A stretch of DNA of 33,495 bases. Origin: CAYWVR01 sp964461715. GTDB lineage: Bacteria; Planctomycetota; Phycisphaerae; FEN-1346. Shown in pieces: positions 14,703 to 22,080 of this stretch (the stretch's first letter is position 1; the number at the start of each line of letters is the position of its first letter). The translations under genes and the position numbers were made by a program. The notes below the pieces were generated by a model. The model was not told the DNA's origin. It did no database searches and saw only the letters and a list, made by a program, of their open reading frames with translations. The stretch lies in the NCBI GenBank assembly GCA_964461715.1, contig CAYWVR010000035.1, positions 1 through 33,495 on the forward strand, in the 5' to 3' direction.

Positions 14703-16808
14703 TCATTCCTCAAGCCAGAGGATGGCCGTCACCCCCCGCGGATAGTACTTGCTGCCGCGCGCTTCGCCCGCCACCATCTGGTCGCTCCATGCCCAGTACG
14801 ACTCCTCGGGATGGAGGAGCCAGGCGACGTGGGCGGCGTCGGCGGCGCGGCCCTTCTCGTCCCACGCAAGGCCCAGGATTTTTCGGGCCACGAATTGCGA
14901 CAGGTAAATCTTCGAGAGCCACGAGTTCTGGCTCGTCGACGAGAGCTTCCACCCGCCATCCTCGAAGAGGCACACGCCCGGCACGAGGACCGCCTCCAGG
15001 TGGCGCTGGAGCGCCGCCCGAAGGGCCGCGAACCGCCCGTCCGGCTCCAGCGCCTCCGGGCACCCCGCCGCGAGCGGAAACACGAGCCCCTCGATGGCCG
15101 GGATGATGCGCGCCTCGCAGCCCTCCTCGAAGAGCGCCGGAATCGTGCCGTCCGCCTCGACCCGGGCGGTGATGGACGCGGCGGCGCGGTGGGCCTGCTC
15201 GGCCGCCCGGGTCGCGAGGTCGTCCTCGTTCGCCCGCTGGAAGACCCGCTCCAGGCACACGTACGCCGCCCACGTCTTCATGGCCATGTAGAGGTTCGCG
15301 CGGGCCTGGCCGAGGGAGGCGTCGAGGCTGTCGTAGGTGGTGATCTCGGCCCCGCCTCGGCACCGGGTCGAGTCGAGGCTCATGATCCCGTCGCGCTTCG
15401 CCGGGTCCGCGTGGTCGCGGTTTTCGAGGCTCACGAGGCACGCCTCGAAGGTCGGCAACATCCGCTCCAGCCACGCCTCGTCGCCCGCGCCCTCGGCGTA
15501 CACCGCCCCGCACAGGACCCAGTTGACGAGTTGCTCGTGCGTCATGTGCGAGAAGCACCCGTCCAGCCCGAAGCACTCGTAGCTGCTGGTGCCGGGACGC
15601 GAGAAGGCGTTCGCGATGCCTTGGTCGTGCGTGAACGCGAGGCCGCCCGGGTGCTCCGTCGGCTCGCCGGGCAGCCGCGCGCGGTCCTCGTAGCTATACC
15701 GTTCGAGGAAGCGGTCCAGCTCGTTCCGCACCGTCCACGGGTTCATCCGCATCTCGTAGAAGAGCTGGTCGACCGTCAGGTCGAACGTGTTCATCATGCG
15801 GTACTCGCCCTCGTTGACAACCCAGTACGGCCGCCCGTCCTCGGTCTCCAGCAGCTGCGTGCTGCCGTAGTAGCTTCGGATCGCGTGGGCGAGCATGAAC
15901 CGCTGGTCGGCCGAGAGGTCGGCCCCATCAACCCTCGCATCAGCCGCGCGACACGTCTCGACGGCCTCGTCGAAATGGGCCAGGGCATGGCGGGCCACGG
16001 CCTCGACGTCCGCGAAGTACCGCCGGTAGAGGTACCGGGCCGCGAGGCCGCTGGTGACGATCCCGTCGCGATGGAAGCAGACGGCAAAGCGGAACGCCCG
16101 TTTCGTCTTCGGCGGCACAGTGATGCGAACGCCCCCCGTCCCGCCGAGGCCGAAGTACCGGTTGTGCACGTTCTCGGGGTCGAGGATTTTCTCGAGCGAG
16201 AAGTGCAGGCACGCCTCCGCCCCCTCGGCATCCGAGGCGACGGCCGTCGCGCGGCCCTGGCCGACGGCGGCGATCCCCTCCTCGACGAGGCCGTCGAGAC
16301 GGTGCATCGCCCGGTACGGGTCGCTGCCCTGGTACCCGAGGAACGCGCGGCGGGGCCGGTCGCAGCCGGTGTTGTCGATCTCCAGCTCCGCGAGGACCGC
16401 CGGCACAAGCGCCGCCGCCTGGGCCGCTTCGTCGGCCTCCTCCGGGTCGGGGACGGGTCGCACGGGCGAGTAGATCGTGAACCGCAAGTCCCCCGCCGTC
16501 CACGTGTCCGTGGCGACGTGGAAGTCGCGGGCCACGGCCTCGGCCGCATACGGGACGACGCGCACGCCCGTCTCCGCCTCGCCCTCGGCTTGGACATCGA
16601 AGCGCTTCGACTCGTCCTCGGCATCCTTGAAAAACGGGAGCACCTCGAAGCGGCGAGGGTCGTCCGCCGCCTCGACGCCGACATAGACGCTCTCGTTCGC
16701 CGGGCGGCCCAGCTCCAGACCCAGCCCGCCTTTCGCGCCGCGGTAGCCCAACGTGAAGCTCGCGAAGGCCCCGATTGGGGCGTGGTGTGCATTGAAGAAG
16801 ATGTCCAT
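14703..16808 (-). CDS. Glycoside hydrolase family 52 beta-xylosidase
   Basis: This 701-residue protein matches GH52 from end to end. It begins MDIFFNAHHAPIGAFASF and has SYYGSTQLLE, WVVNEGEYRMMNTFDLTVDQ, HMTHEQLVNWVLCGAVY, GGAEITTYDSLDASLGQ and SNSWLSKIYL-like segments, and ends GSKYYPRGVTAILWLE. The nucleophile Glu is E333 and the acid/base Asp is D493, close to E335 and D495 of Geobacillus enzymes. The family removes xylose from xylo-oligosaccharides with retention. There is no signal peptide, so it acts in the cytoplasm on imported sugars. The start at ATG 16808 was chosen because GGAGG lies just before it and family members start at this point; ATG 16820 is less likely. Confidence 0.93.
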   Translation of the reverse strand: MDIFFNAHHAPIGAFASFTLGYRGAKGGLGLELGRPANESVYVGVEAADDPRRFEVLPFFKDAEDESKRFDVQAEGEAETGVRVVPYAAEAVARDFHVATDTWTAGDLRFTIYSPVRPVPDPEEADEAAQAAALVPAVLAELEIDNTGCDRPRRAFLGYQGSDPYRAMHRLDGLVEEGIAAVGQGRATAVASDAEGAEACLHFSLEKILDPENVHNRYFGLGGTGGVRITVPPKTKRAFRFAVCFHRDGIVTSGLAARYLYRRYFADVEAVARHALAHFDEAVETCRAADARVDGADLSADQRFMLAHAIRSYYGSTQLLETEDGRPYWVVNEGEYRMMNTFDLTVDQLFYEMRMNPWTVRNELDRFLERYSYEDRARLPGEPTEHPGGLAFTHDQGIANAFSRPGTSSYECFGLDGCFSHMTHEQLVNWVLCGAVYAEGAGDEAWLERMLPTFEACLVSLENRDHADPAKRDGIMSLDSTRCRGGAEITTYDSLDASLGQARANLYMAMKTWAAYVCLERVFQRANEDDLATRAAEQAHRAAASITARVEADGTIPALFEEGCEARIIPAIEGLVFPLAAGCPEALEPDGRFAALRAALQRHLEAVLVPGVCLFEDGGWKLSSTSQNSWLSKIYLSQFVARKILGLAWDEKGRAADAAHVAWLLHPEESYWAWSDQMVAGEARGSKYYPRGVTAILWLEE

Positions 16809-16838
16809 GCCAGCCTCCATCCCCCGGGATGGACGCGC

Positions 16839-16867
16839 ACCCTAGCGGGACCGGGGCCGGGGAGCAA
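16839..16867 (-). promoter_or_regulatory. Candidate promoter of the GH52 gene
   Basis: On the minus strand, TTGCTC (16862-16867), 17 bp, TAGGGT (16839-16844), about 30 bp before the start. The boxes are weak but the spacing is ideal. Confidence 0.3.
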
Positions 16868-16922
16868 CGGTTTTCGCGGCGTGGCCTGTTGCGGCACGCC
16901 TAAGCCGCGCGTGTCTTGGGTG

Positions 16923-16951
16923 TTGACGCGATCGTCGGAGGGCCCTACCTT
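16923..16951 (+). promoter_or_regulatory. Promoter of hisF
   Basis: TTGACG (16923-16928), 17 bp, TACCTT (16946-16951). The leader would be about 23 nt and contains AAGGAG 7 nt before the ATG. Confidence 0.5.
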
Positions 16952-16980
16952 GGTCCCCGCCACGCACAAGGAGACCCCCG

Positions 16981-17751
16981 ATGCCCGACTATCGCCGCGT
17001 CATTCCGTGCCTCGATACCCGCGACGGCCGCCTCGTCAAGGGAATCCACTTCGTCGACATCCAGGAGCTGGGCGACCCGGCCGACGCCGCCGCGGCCTAC
17101 GACGAGGCCGGGGCCGACGAGCTCGTGGTCCTCGACATCACGGCCACTCTCGAGGGCCGAGAGACCATGCTCGACACGGTCCGCCGCGTCGTCGACCGCA
17201 TCGCGATCCCGCTGGCCGTGGGCGGCGGGATTCGAAGTTGCGACGACTTCGAGGCGATCCTCGGTCTCGGGGCCACCAAGTGCTCCGTCAACACGGCCGC
17301 CGTCAAGCGTCCCGAGCTCGTCCAGGAGGCCGCCGATGCCTTCGGTCGCGAGAAGGTCGTCGTCGCCATCGACACCCGCACCAACGACGCCGTCGACTCG
17401 GGCTTCGAGGTGGTCGTTTCGGGCGGCACGAAGCCGACGGGCCTCGACGCGGTCGAGTGGGCGAAGAAGGTGGCGGACCTCGGGGCGGGCGAAATTCTCC
17501 CGACCTCCATGGACACCGACGGCGTCCAGACGGGCTACGACATCCCGATGACACGGGCCGTCGCCGACGCCTCGGGCCTGCCGGTGATCGCGAGCGGCGG
17601 GGCCGGGAAGCTGGAGCACCTCGTCGAGGTCGTCAAGGAGGGGCGCGCCGACGCGGTCCTCGTCGCCTCCATCGCCCACTACGGCGCCTTCACCATCCGC
17701 CAGATGAAGGAGTACATGGCGGAGCACGGAGTGAGGGTGCGGCTGGACTGA
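16981..17751 (+). CDS. hisF: Imidazole glycerol phosphate synthase, cyclase subunit HisF
   Basis: This 256-residue protein is a full-length HisF. The catalytic aspartates are present: D12 in IPCLDTRDGRLVKG and D131 in VVAIDTR. The phosphate-binding and core motifs LDITATLEGRETM, AVGGGIRS, GGTKPTGLDAVEWAKKV, EILPTSMDTDG and PVIASGGAG are all there. With the glutaminase HisH it makes IGP and AICAR from PRFAR in histidine synthesis in the cytoplasm. No other his gene is in the window, so the pathway genes are scattered. ATG 16981 has AAGGAGA upstream. It converges with the symporter gene across 183 bp that hold a GACGGAGC/GCTCCGTC inverted repeat (17750-17757, 17793-17800) and no gene. Confidence 0.95.
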   Translation: MPDYRRVIPCLDTRDGRLVKGIHFVDIQELGDPADAAAAYDEAGADELVVLDITATLEGRETMLDTVRRVVDRIAIPLAVGGGIRSCDDFEAILGLGATKCSVNTAAVKRPELVQEAADAFGREKVVVAIDTRTNDAVDSGFEVVVSGGTKPTGLDAVEWAKKVADLGAGEILPTSMDTDGVQTGYDIPMTRAVADASGLPVIASGGAGKLEHLVEVVKEGRADAVLVASIAHYGAFTIRQMKEYMAEHGVRVRLD

Positions 17752-17934
17752 CGGAGCATGCCCCGTCGAGCGTGCCCGTCCGTCCGTCGCGAGCTCCGTC
17801 CGGTGAATCTCACCGTCGACCTGCGTCGCGAGGGCCCCCCTCGCCGCACGCGCCGCGCAGCCACGCCAGGCCCGTCGGGCTGGGCGGGAGCGCGGCCGGG
17901 ACGACCGCCGCAAAGCGGAACCCCGCGCCCGGTC

Positions 17935-19680
17935 TCATCTCCGCTCCTGCCTTCGCACGAAAAGCTCATAGGCGACCACCGCCCCGCCCGCGACGGCGGC
18001 GACCGTCCACGCGGCGCCGTGGGCGGGTTCGCCGAGGAGGAACTTGCCGACGGCCAGCGTCGCCCCGAGGAGCATGAGGCTCGAAGCAAGCCACACGACG
18101 AGCAGCCACCCGAAGCCCCGCGACGGCTCGACACCGGCCTCGGCCGCCACCGGCCCCCACCATCCGTACGGCCGCACCCGTCGGTAGAACGCGACGAGCC
18201 GCTCCATCGGGACGGGTCGCGTCAGGAAGGTCACCGTCCCCCACACCGCCGTCGACCCGGCCACCGTCACCAGGAGCACCAGCGGGTACGGCCAGTCGAG
18301 CCCGAGCGGCTCGTTCACGAGATACAGCGTCGAGGCGAGGACGCTCGAAGCGATCATCGCGCTGATCTCGCTCCAGGCGCTGATGCGCCACCAGAACCAT
18401 CGCAGGATGTAGACCATCCCCACGCCGGAGCTGAACGCCAGGAGGAACTTGAAGAGCCCGGAGATGGAGTCGCTCACGAGCGCCAACCCCGCCGCCGTCG
18501 CCATGAAGACCGCCGAAGCGATCCGCGAGACGCCGACGTAGTGCCGCTCCGACGCGTGCGGCACGAGGAAGCGCCGGTAAAGGTCGTTGACGAAGTAGGC
18601 CGAGGAGAGGTTCAGGTGCGTGTCCACCGTCGACATGAACGCCGCCACGAACGACGCGACCACCAGCCCCAGCAGCCCGGGCGGCAGGAACCGCCGGATC
18701 ATCGCCGGGTACGCCGCCTCCCCATCCGCCATCTCCGGAAAGACGACCAGCGACCCGAGGGCCACGAGGATCCACGGCCACGGCCTGAGGGCATAGTGGG
18801 CCACGTTGAACCAGAGGGTAGAAAGGAGCGCCTGCCGCTCGTCGCGCGCCGAGAGCATCCGCTGGACGATCACGCCGCCTCCGTCGGCATTCTTGTTTGC
18901 CCACCACTGGACCGTGACGAAGACGGCGAACGCGAAGAGGGGCCCGTGCCAGAAGGCCGGCGCCTCGCCCTCCCCGGCCGCCGCCGGGCGCGGGAAGAAA
19001 TCGAGCAGCCGCTCGCCCAGCGTGCTCGCGTCGGTCACCCGGTCCGCGAAGCCCTCCAAGCCCCCGAGCTTCACGACGACGATCGCCGCCAGGGCGATCG
19101 ATCCGGCCATCGCCATGACGAACTGGACGAGGTCCGTGACGACGACGCCCCAATACCCCGAGAGCATCGCGTAGACGGTGGCGACGCCCGCGCAGACGAC
19201 GACGGCCACGACCGGCTCGGCGCCGAAGAGCACCCCCGCCAGCTTGACCATCGCCACGGTCACCCACGCCAGGGCCATCCCGTTGATGGGCCCGGCCAGG
19301 TACACCCCGCGAAAGGCCCGCAGCAGCGCCGCCGGGCGTCCGGCGTAGCGAAGCTCCGTGAGCTCGACGTCCGTCACCACGCCCGCCCGCCGCCACAGCC
19401 GCGCCAGAAGCAGCGCGCTGAACATCCCGCCCGCCAGGAACGACCACCAGAGCCAGTTGGCCGCGATCCCGCCGCTGCGCGTCCAGCCGGTGATGACGAG
19501 AGGCGTGTCGGAAGCGAAGCTCGTGGCCACCATGCTCGTGCCGGCGATCCACCAGGGGAGGTGGCGGCCGGAGATGAAGAACTCGTCGGTGCTCTTGCCC
19601 GCCCGCCGCGCGAACACCAGCCCCACCGCCCCCGAGAAGACAAGGTAGGCGCCGACGATGATCCAGTCGATGGCGTGCAT
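17935..19680 (-). CDS. Sodium/solute symporter (SSS family)
   Basis: This 581-residue integral membrane protein has about 13-14 hydrophobic segments. It opens MHAIDWIIVGAYLVFSGAVG and then has the family phrase KSTDEFFISGRHLPWWIAG. Later it has SMVATSFASDTPL, VTDVELTELRYAG and ASFVAAFMSTVDTHLNLSS, which are typical of SSS transporters that move sugars, amino acids or vitamins with Na+. ATG 19680 is used because the TM1 region begins here; a frame extension to 19716 would run into a palindrome. It follows murQ on the same strand (123-bp gap containing the palindrome), so its cargo may be an amino sugar such as MurNAc or anhydro-MurNAc. That is an inference from context only. Confidence 0.85.
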   Translation of the reverse strand: MHAIDWIIVGAYLVFSGAVGLVFARRAGKSTDEFFISGRHLPWWIAGTSMVATSFASDTPLVITGWTRSGGIAANWLWWSFLAGGMFSALLLARLWRRAGVVTDVELTELRYAGRPAALLRAFRGVYLAGPINGMALAWVTVAMVKLAGVLFGAEPVVAVVVCAGVATVYAMLSGYWGVVVTDLVQFVMAMAGSIALAAIVVVKLGGLEGFADRVTDASTLGERLLDFFPRPAAAGEGEAPAFWHGPLFAFAVFVTVQWWANKNADGGGVIVQRMLSARDERQALLSTLWFNVAHYALRPWPWILVALGSLVVFPEMADGEAAYPAMIRRFLPPGLLGLVVASFVAAFMSTVDTHLNLSSAYFVNDLYRRFLVPHASERHYVGVSRIASAVFMATAAGLALVSDSISGLFKFLLAFSSGVGMVYILRWFWWRISAWSEISAMIASSVLASTLYLVNEPLGLDWPYPLVLLVTVAGSTAVWGTVTFLTRPVPMERLVAFYRRVRPYGWWGPVAAEAGVEPSRGFGWLLVVWLASSLMLLGATLAVGKFLLGEPAHGAAWTVAAVAGGAVVAYELFVRRQERR

Positions 19681-19707
19681 GGGAACCTTAACGTTGGAGA
19701 AACCCCC

Positions 19708-19800
19708 GGGTGGCATGGCCGCGCTGTACCGCGTGGCGATGCGCCGGGGGAGCGCATTACGCGAGCGTGCCCACGCAACGACGGCGTGGGCATGCCACCC
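19708..19800. repeat. Composite extragenic palindrome between murQ and the symporter
   Basis: The outer ends form a perfect 10-bp inverted repeat, GGGTGGCATG (19708-19717) and CATGCCACCC (19791-19800). Inside is a second stem, GCGTGCCCACGC/GCGTGGGCATGC (19765-19776, 19784-19795, one G-T pair). The ends and the inner stem match the 121-bp array at 14193-14640, so both belong to one repeat family. It could reduce symporter expression or protect the anmK-murQ mRNA. Confidence 0.8.
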
Positions 19801-19803
19801 GTG

Positions 19804-20703
19804 TCACCTCGTCGGCTCGATGACCTTCCGCAGCATCCCCCCGTGGGCAACCAGGAGGGCGTCGGCCTCCGCGGCCGAGACGTATCGGAAGTGCATGACG
19901 ATGGCCGTCTTCGCCTTGCCGCCCGCCTGCTCCAGCAGCGTCCGCGAGGCCTTCCGCGAGAGGCCCGTGACGCTCATGACGATCCGCTCGGCCCGGTCGC
20001 GAAGCTTCTCGCTCGTGGCCTTGAGGTCGACCATCAGGTTTCCGTAGACCTTGCCGACGAGGACCATGGCCCCGGTGGTGATCGTGTTCAGGACGAGCTT
20101 GGTGGCGGTGCCGGCCTTCATGCGGGTCGAGCCCGTGACGACTTCCGGCCCGACGACCGGGTTGAGGACGACGTCGGCGGCCAGATCGGCGGCCTCCGGG
20201 GCACAGGTGACGAAGATCGTGCGGGCGCCGAGCTCGCGGGCCCGTTCGAGCGCCCCGCGCACGTACGGCGTCACCCCGCATGCCGCGATGCCGCAGACGA
20301 CGTCGCGGTCGCCGACGCGTTTGCGGCTGACGGCCTCGCGTCCCTCGTCGTGGTGGTCCTCGGCGCCCTCGGCGCTCTTGACCAGGGCCCCCGCCCCGCC
20401 CGCGATGAGGCCCTGGACCTGCGAGGGGGGCACCCCGAACGTGGGCGGACACTCGGACGCATCCAGGACGCCCAGCCGCCCGCTCGTCCCCGCCCCGGCA
20501 TAGACCAGCCTCCCGCCCTCGCGGAACGCCTCGGCGACCAGCTCGACGGCCTTGGCGAGCGGCTCGCGCACGCGGCCGACGGCCTCGGCCACGTGGCGGT
20601 CCTCGGCGTTGATGACGTCGACAATCTCCAGCGGCGAGCGCAGATCGAGGTCGGCGCTTGCCGGGTTCGGCTGCTCGGTGGTCAGCTTGTCGCGTTCGAC
20701 CAT
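19804..20703 (-). CDS. murQ: N-acetylmuramic acid 6-phosphate etherase MurQ
   Basis: This 299-residue protein has the standard length and SIS fold of MurQ. Seen: LTTEQPNPASADLD at the start, GGRLVYAGAGTSGRLGVLDA, the catalytic E84 in ASECPPTFG, the second acidic residue E115 in AEGAEDHHDEG, CGVTPYVRGAL and GSTRMKAGTATKLVLN. It splits MurNAc 6-phosphate into GlcNAc 6-phosphate and D-lactate in the cytoplasm. Its start codon overlaps the end of anmK by 22 bp, which points to translational coupling and a shared mRNA. Together with AnmK it forms the cell-wall sugar recycling route. Confidence 0.96.
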   Translation of the reverse strand: MVERDKLTTEQPNPASADLDLRSPLEIVDVINAEDRHVAEAVGRVREPLAKAVELVAEAFREGGRLVYAGAGTSGRLGVLDASECPPTFGVPPSQVQGLIAGGAGALVKSAEGAEDHHDEGREAVSRKRVGDRDVVCGIAACGVTPYVRGALERARELGARTIFVTCAPEAADLAADVVLNPVVGPEVVTGSTRMKAGTATKLVLNTITTGAMVLVGKVYGNLMVDLKATSEKLRDRAERIVMSVTGLSRKASRTLLEQAGGKAKTAIVMHFRYVSAAEADALLVAHGGMLRKVIEPTR

Positions 20704-21881
20704 GGTCCGGGCACGATCTTTCCGAGGATCACCGGTCGCGCGGCCCCGGTGGCCCCGGGCACGTTCGCCGCCGCCCCGCGGACCGTCTCACGGGCGAGGA
20801 GGGCGAAGCTGACGGCTTCCTTGGCGTCGGCGTCGAGGCCCACCTCGTCGGTGACGCGGACCTCGGCCGGCGCAAGCGCTTCCTTCAACCGCTGAAGGAG
20901 CACCGGGTTTCGGGCCCCTCCGCCGCAAACGAGCACCTCGCCCGCCGCCGCGGGCAGATGCCGCCGGTATGCGTCCGCGACGCTCGCCGCCGTGAACGCG
21001 GTCGCGGTGGCGACGACGTCGGCGGGGGCGGCGCCGGCGGCCACCATCTCGTCATAGAGGGCATCCGCAAAGGCGCGGCCGAAGGTCTCGCGACCGGTCG
21101 TCTTGGGAGGCTTGCGCTTGAGGTACGGGTGCCGCAGGAGGCGCGCGACCCCTTCCTGGTCGACGAAGCCGCGCGCGGCCAGGCGGCCGTCCTTGTCACA
21201 GCCCCGGCGACCCTCCGTGGCCCGCTCGGCCGCGCGGTCGATGACCATGTTGCCGGGGCCCGTGTCGAAGGCAAGGACCGTCTCGATGCCGCCGCCCGCG
21301 GGGAGGACCGTGACGTTGGCGATGCCGCCGAGGTTCTGGACGGCCCGCGTCCGCGTGGGATGCGCGAAAAGGAGGTGGTCGGCATAGGGGACGAGCGGGG
21401 CCCCCTGGCCGCCCGCAGCGCAGTCGCGCGGCCGGAAGTCGGCGACGACCGTGAGGCCGGTCCGCTCGGCGATGACGGACGGCTCGCCGATTTGGAGCGT
21501 CGAGCGGACCGTGCGGCGGCCGAGGCGCCGGCCGTGCGGCAGGTGGCATACGGTCTGGCCGTGCGAGCCCACGAGGTCGATCGTATCGAGCGCGAGGCCC
21601 GTGTCGGCGACCCCCTTCACGAGCGCGTCGGCGAAGACCTCGCCGAGGGCCGCGTTCCAGTGGCAAAGGTCGTCCACCCGCCCGCGCTCGGGGTCCGAGA
21701 GGGCGAGCACCGCCTCGCGCACGCGGGGCGGATAGGGCACGGTCGCGAAGGCGAGAACTTGGACGGTGCGGCCTTCGAGGTCGCAGACGGCGACGTCGAC
21801 GCCGTCGACGCTCGTGCCGGACATCAGCCCCGCCACACGGAGCCGCCGCTTCGCCGCCAGCTTCGCCAAGGGATGGTTCAC
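20682..21881 (-). CDS. anmK: Anhydro-N-acetylmuramic acid kinase AnmK
   Basis: This 399-residue protein starts with GTG at 21881. The N-terminal VAGLMSGTSVDGVDVAV is the phosphate-binding motif of the family. VGSHGQTVCH, TLQIGEPSVIAE, FRPRDCAAGGQGAPLVP, VQNLGGIANVT, the catalytic D206 in AFDTGPGNMVID, and EVLVCGGGARNP follow in the normal order. It opens the 1,6-anhydro ring of anhMurNAc and phosphorylates it to MurNAc 6-phosphate, the substrate of MurQ. There is no Shine-Dalgarno sequence before the GTG. A promoter with its -10 only 7 nt away suggests a leaderless mRNA. First gene of anmK-murQ-symporter, divergent from nqrB. Confidence 0.95.
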   Translation of the reverse strand: MNHPLAKLAAKRRLRVAGLMSGTSVDGVDVAVCDLEGRTVQVLAFATVPYPPRVREAVLALSDPERGRVDDLCHWNAALGEVFADALVKGVADTGLALDTIDLVGSHGQTVCHLPHGRRLGRRTVRSTLQIGEPSVIAERTGLTVVADFRPRDCAAGGQGAPLVPYADHLLFAHPTRTRAVQNLGGIANVTVLPAGGGIETVLAFDTGPGNMVIDRAAERATEGRRGCDKDGRLAARGFVDQEGVARLLRHPYLKRKPPKTTGRETFGRAFADALYDEMVAAGAAPADVVATATAFTAASVADAYRRHLPAAAGEVLVCGGGARNPVLLQRLKEALAPAEVRVTDEVGLDADAKEAVSFALLARETVRGAAANVPGATGAARPVILGKIVPGPWSNATS

Positions 21882-21888
21882 AGGCCAC

Positions 21889-21917
21889 GTTATAGTCGCG
21901 CGCGGCGGTCCGGGCAA
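21889..21917 (-). promoter_or_regulatory. Promoter of anmK, likely leaderless
   Basis: On the minus strand, TTGCCC (21912-21917), 17 bp, TATAAC (21889-21894; 5 of 6 to consensus). Only 7 nt (GTGGCCT) separate the -10 from the GTG start, so the first transcribed base would be at or next to the start codon. Confidence 0.6.
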
Positions 21918-21986
21918 GGGGTCGGCGCATGGCCGCGCCGCTTCACGTGTGGGCATGGTTCGCGCGACGGCGTGGGAAGGGCTTGT

Positions 21987-22007
21987 GCGTGCGACCTTGC
22001 CGCACGC
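21987..22007. promoter_or_regulatory. Inverted repeat next to the nqr promoter
   Basis: GCGTGCG and CGCACGC form a perfect 7-bp inverted repeat with a 7-nt centre and end just before the -35 box of nqrB. It is a possible regulator site or hairpin; no binding protein is known from the window. Confidence 0.25.
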
Positions 22008-22037
22008 TTGCGTGCGCCCGGCGGGGTCCGGTATCGT
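22008..22037 (+). promoter_or_regulatory. Promoter of the nqr operon
   Basis: TTGCGT (22008-22013), 18 bp, TATCGT (22032-22037). The leader of about 37 nt contains AAAGGA 8 nt before the GTG start of nqrB. Confidence 0.45.
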
Positions 22038-22080
22038 AGGGGCACGCCGGACGCCCCCCCGGCCCGAAAGGACGCGGTCC

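Noticed and set aside
14208..14745. Small proteins encoded in the tandem array
   Set aside because: The frames run through the N gap and only translate the palindromes.
14811..18077. A very long open frame on the plus strand, opposite GH52 and across hisF
   Set aside because: It is rich in Arg, Gly, Pro and Ala as expected from antisense of GC-rich codons, and the GH52 and hisF frames are clear.
17758..20895. A 1000-codon plus-strand open frame over the symporter, murQ and anmK
   Set aside because: Low-complexity composition with no known motif; the minus-strand genes have all family motifs.
21926..21976. A decayed copy of the extragenic palindrome between anmK and nqrB
   Set aside because: Pieces such as GCATGGCCGCGC and GTGGGCATGG are there, but the arms do not pair well.
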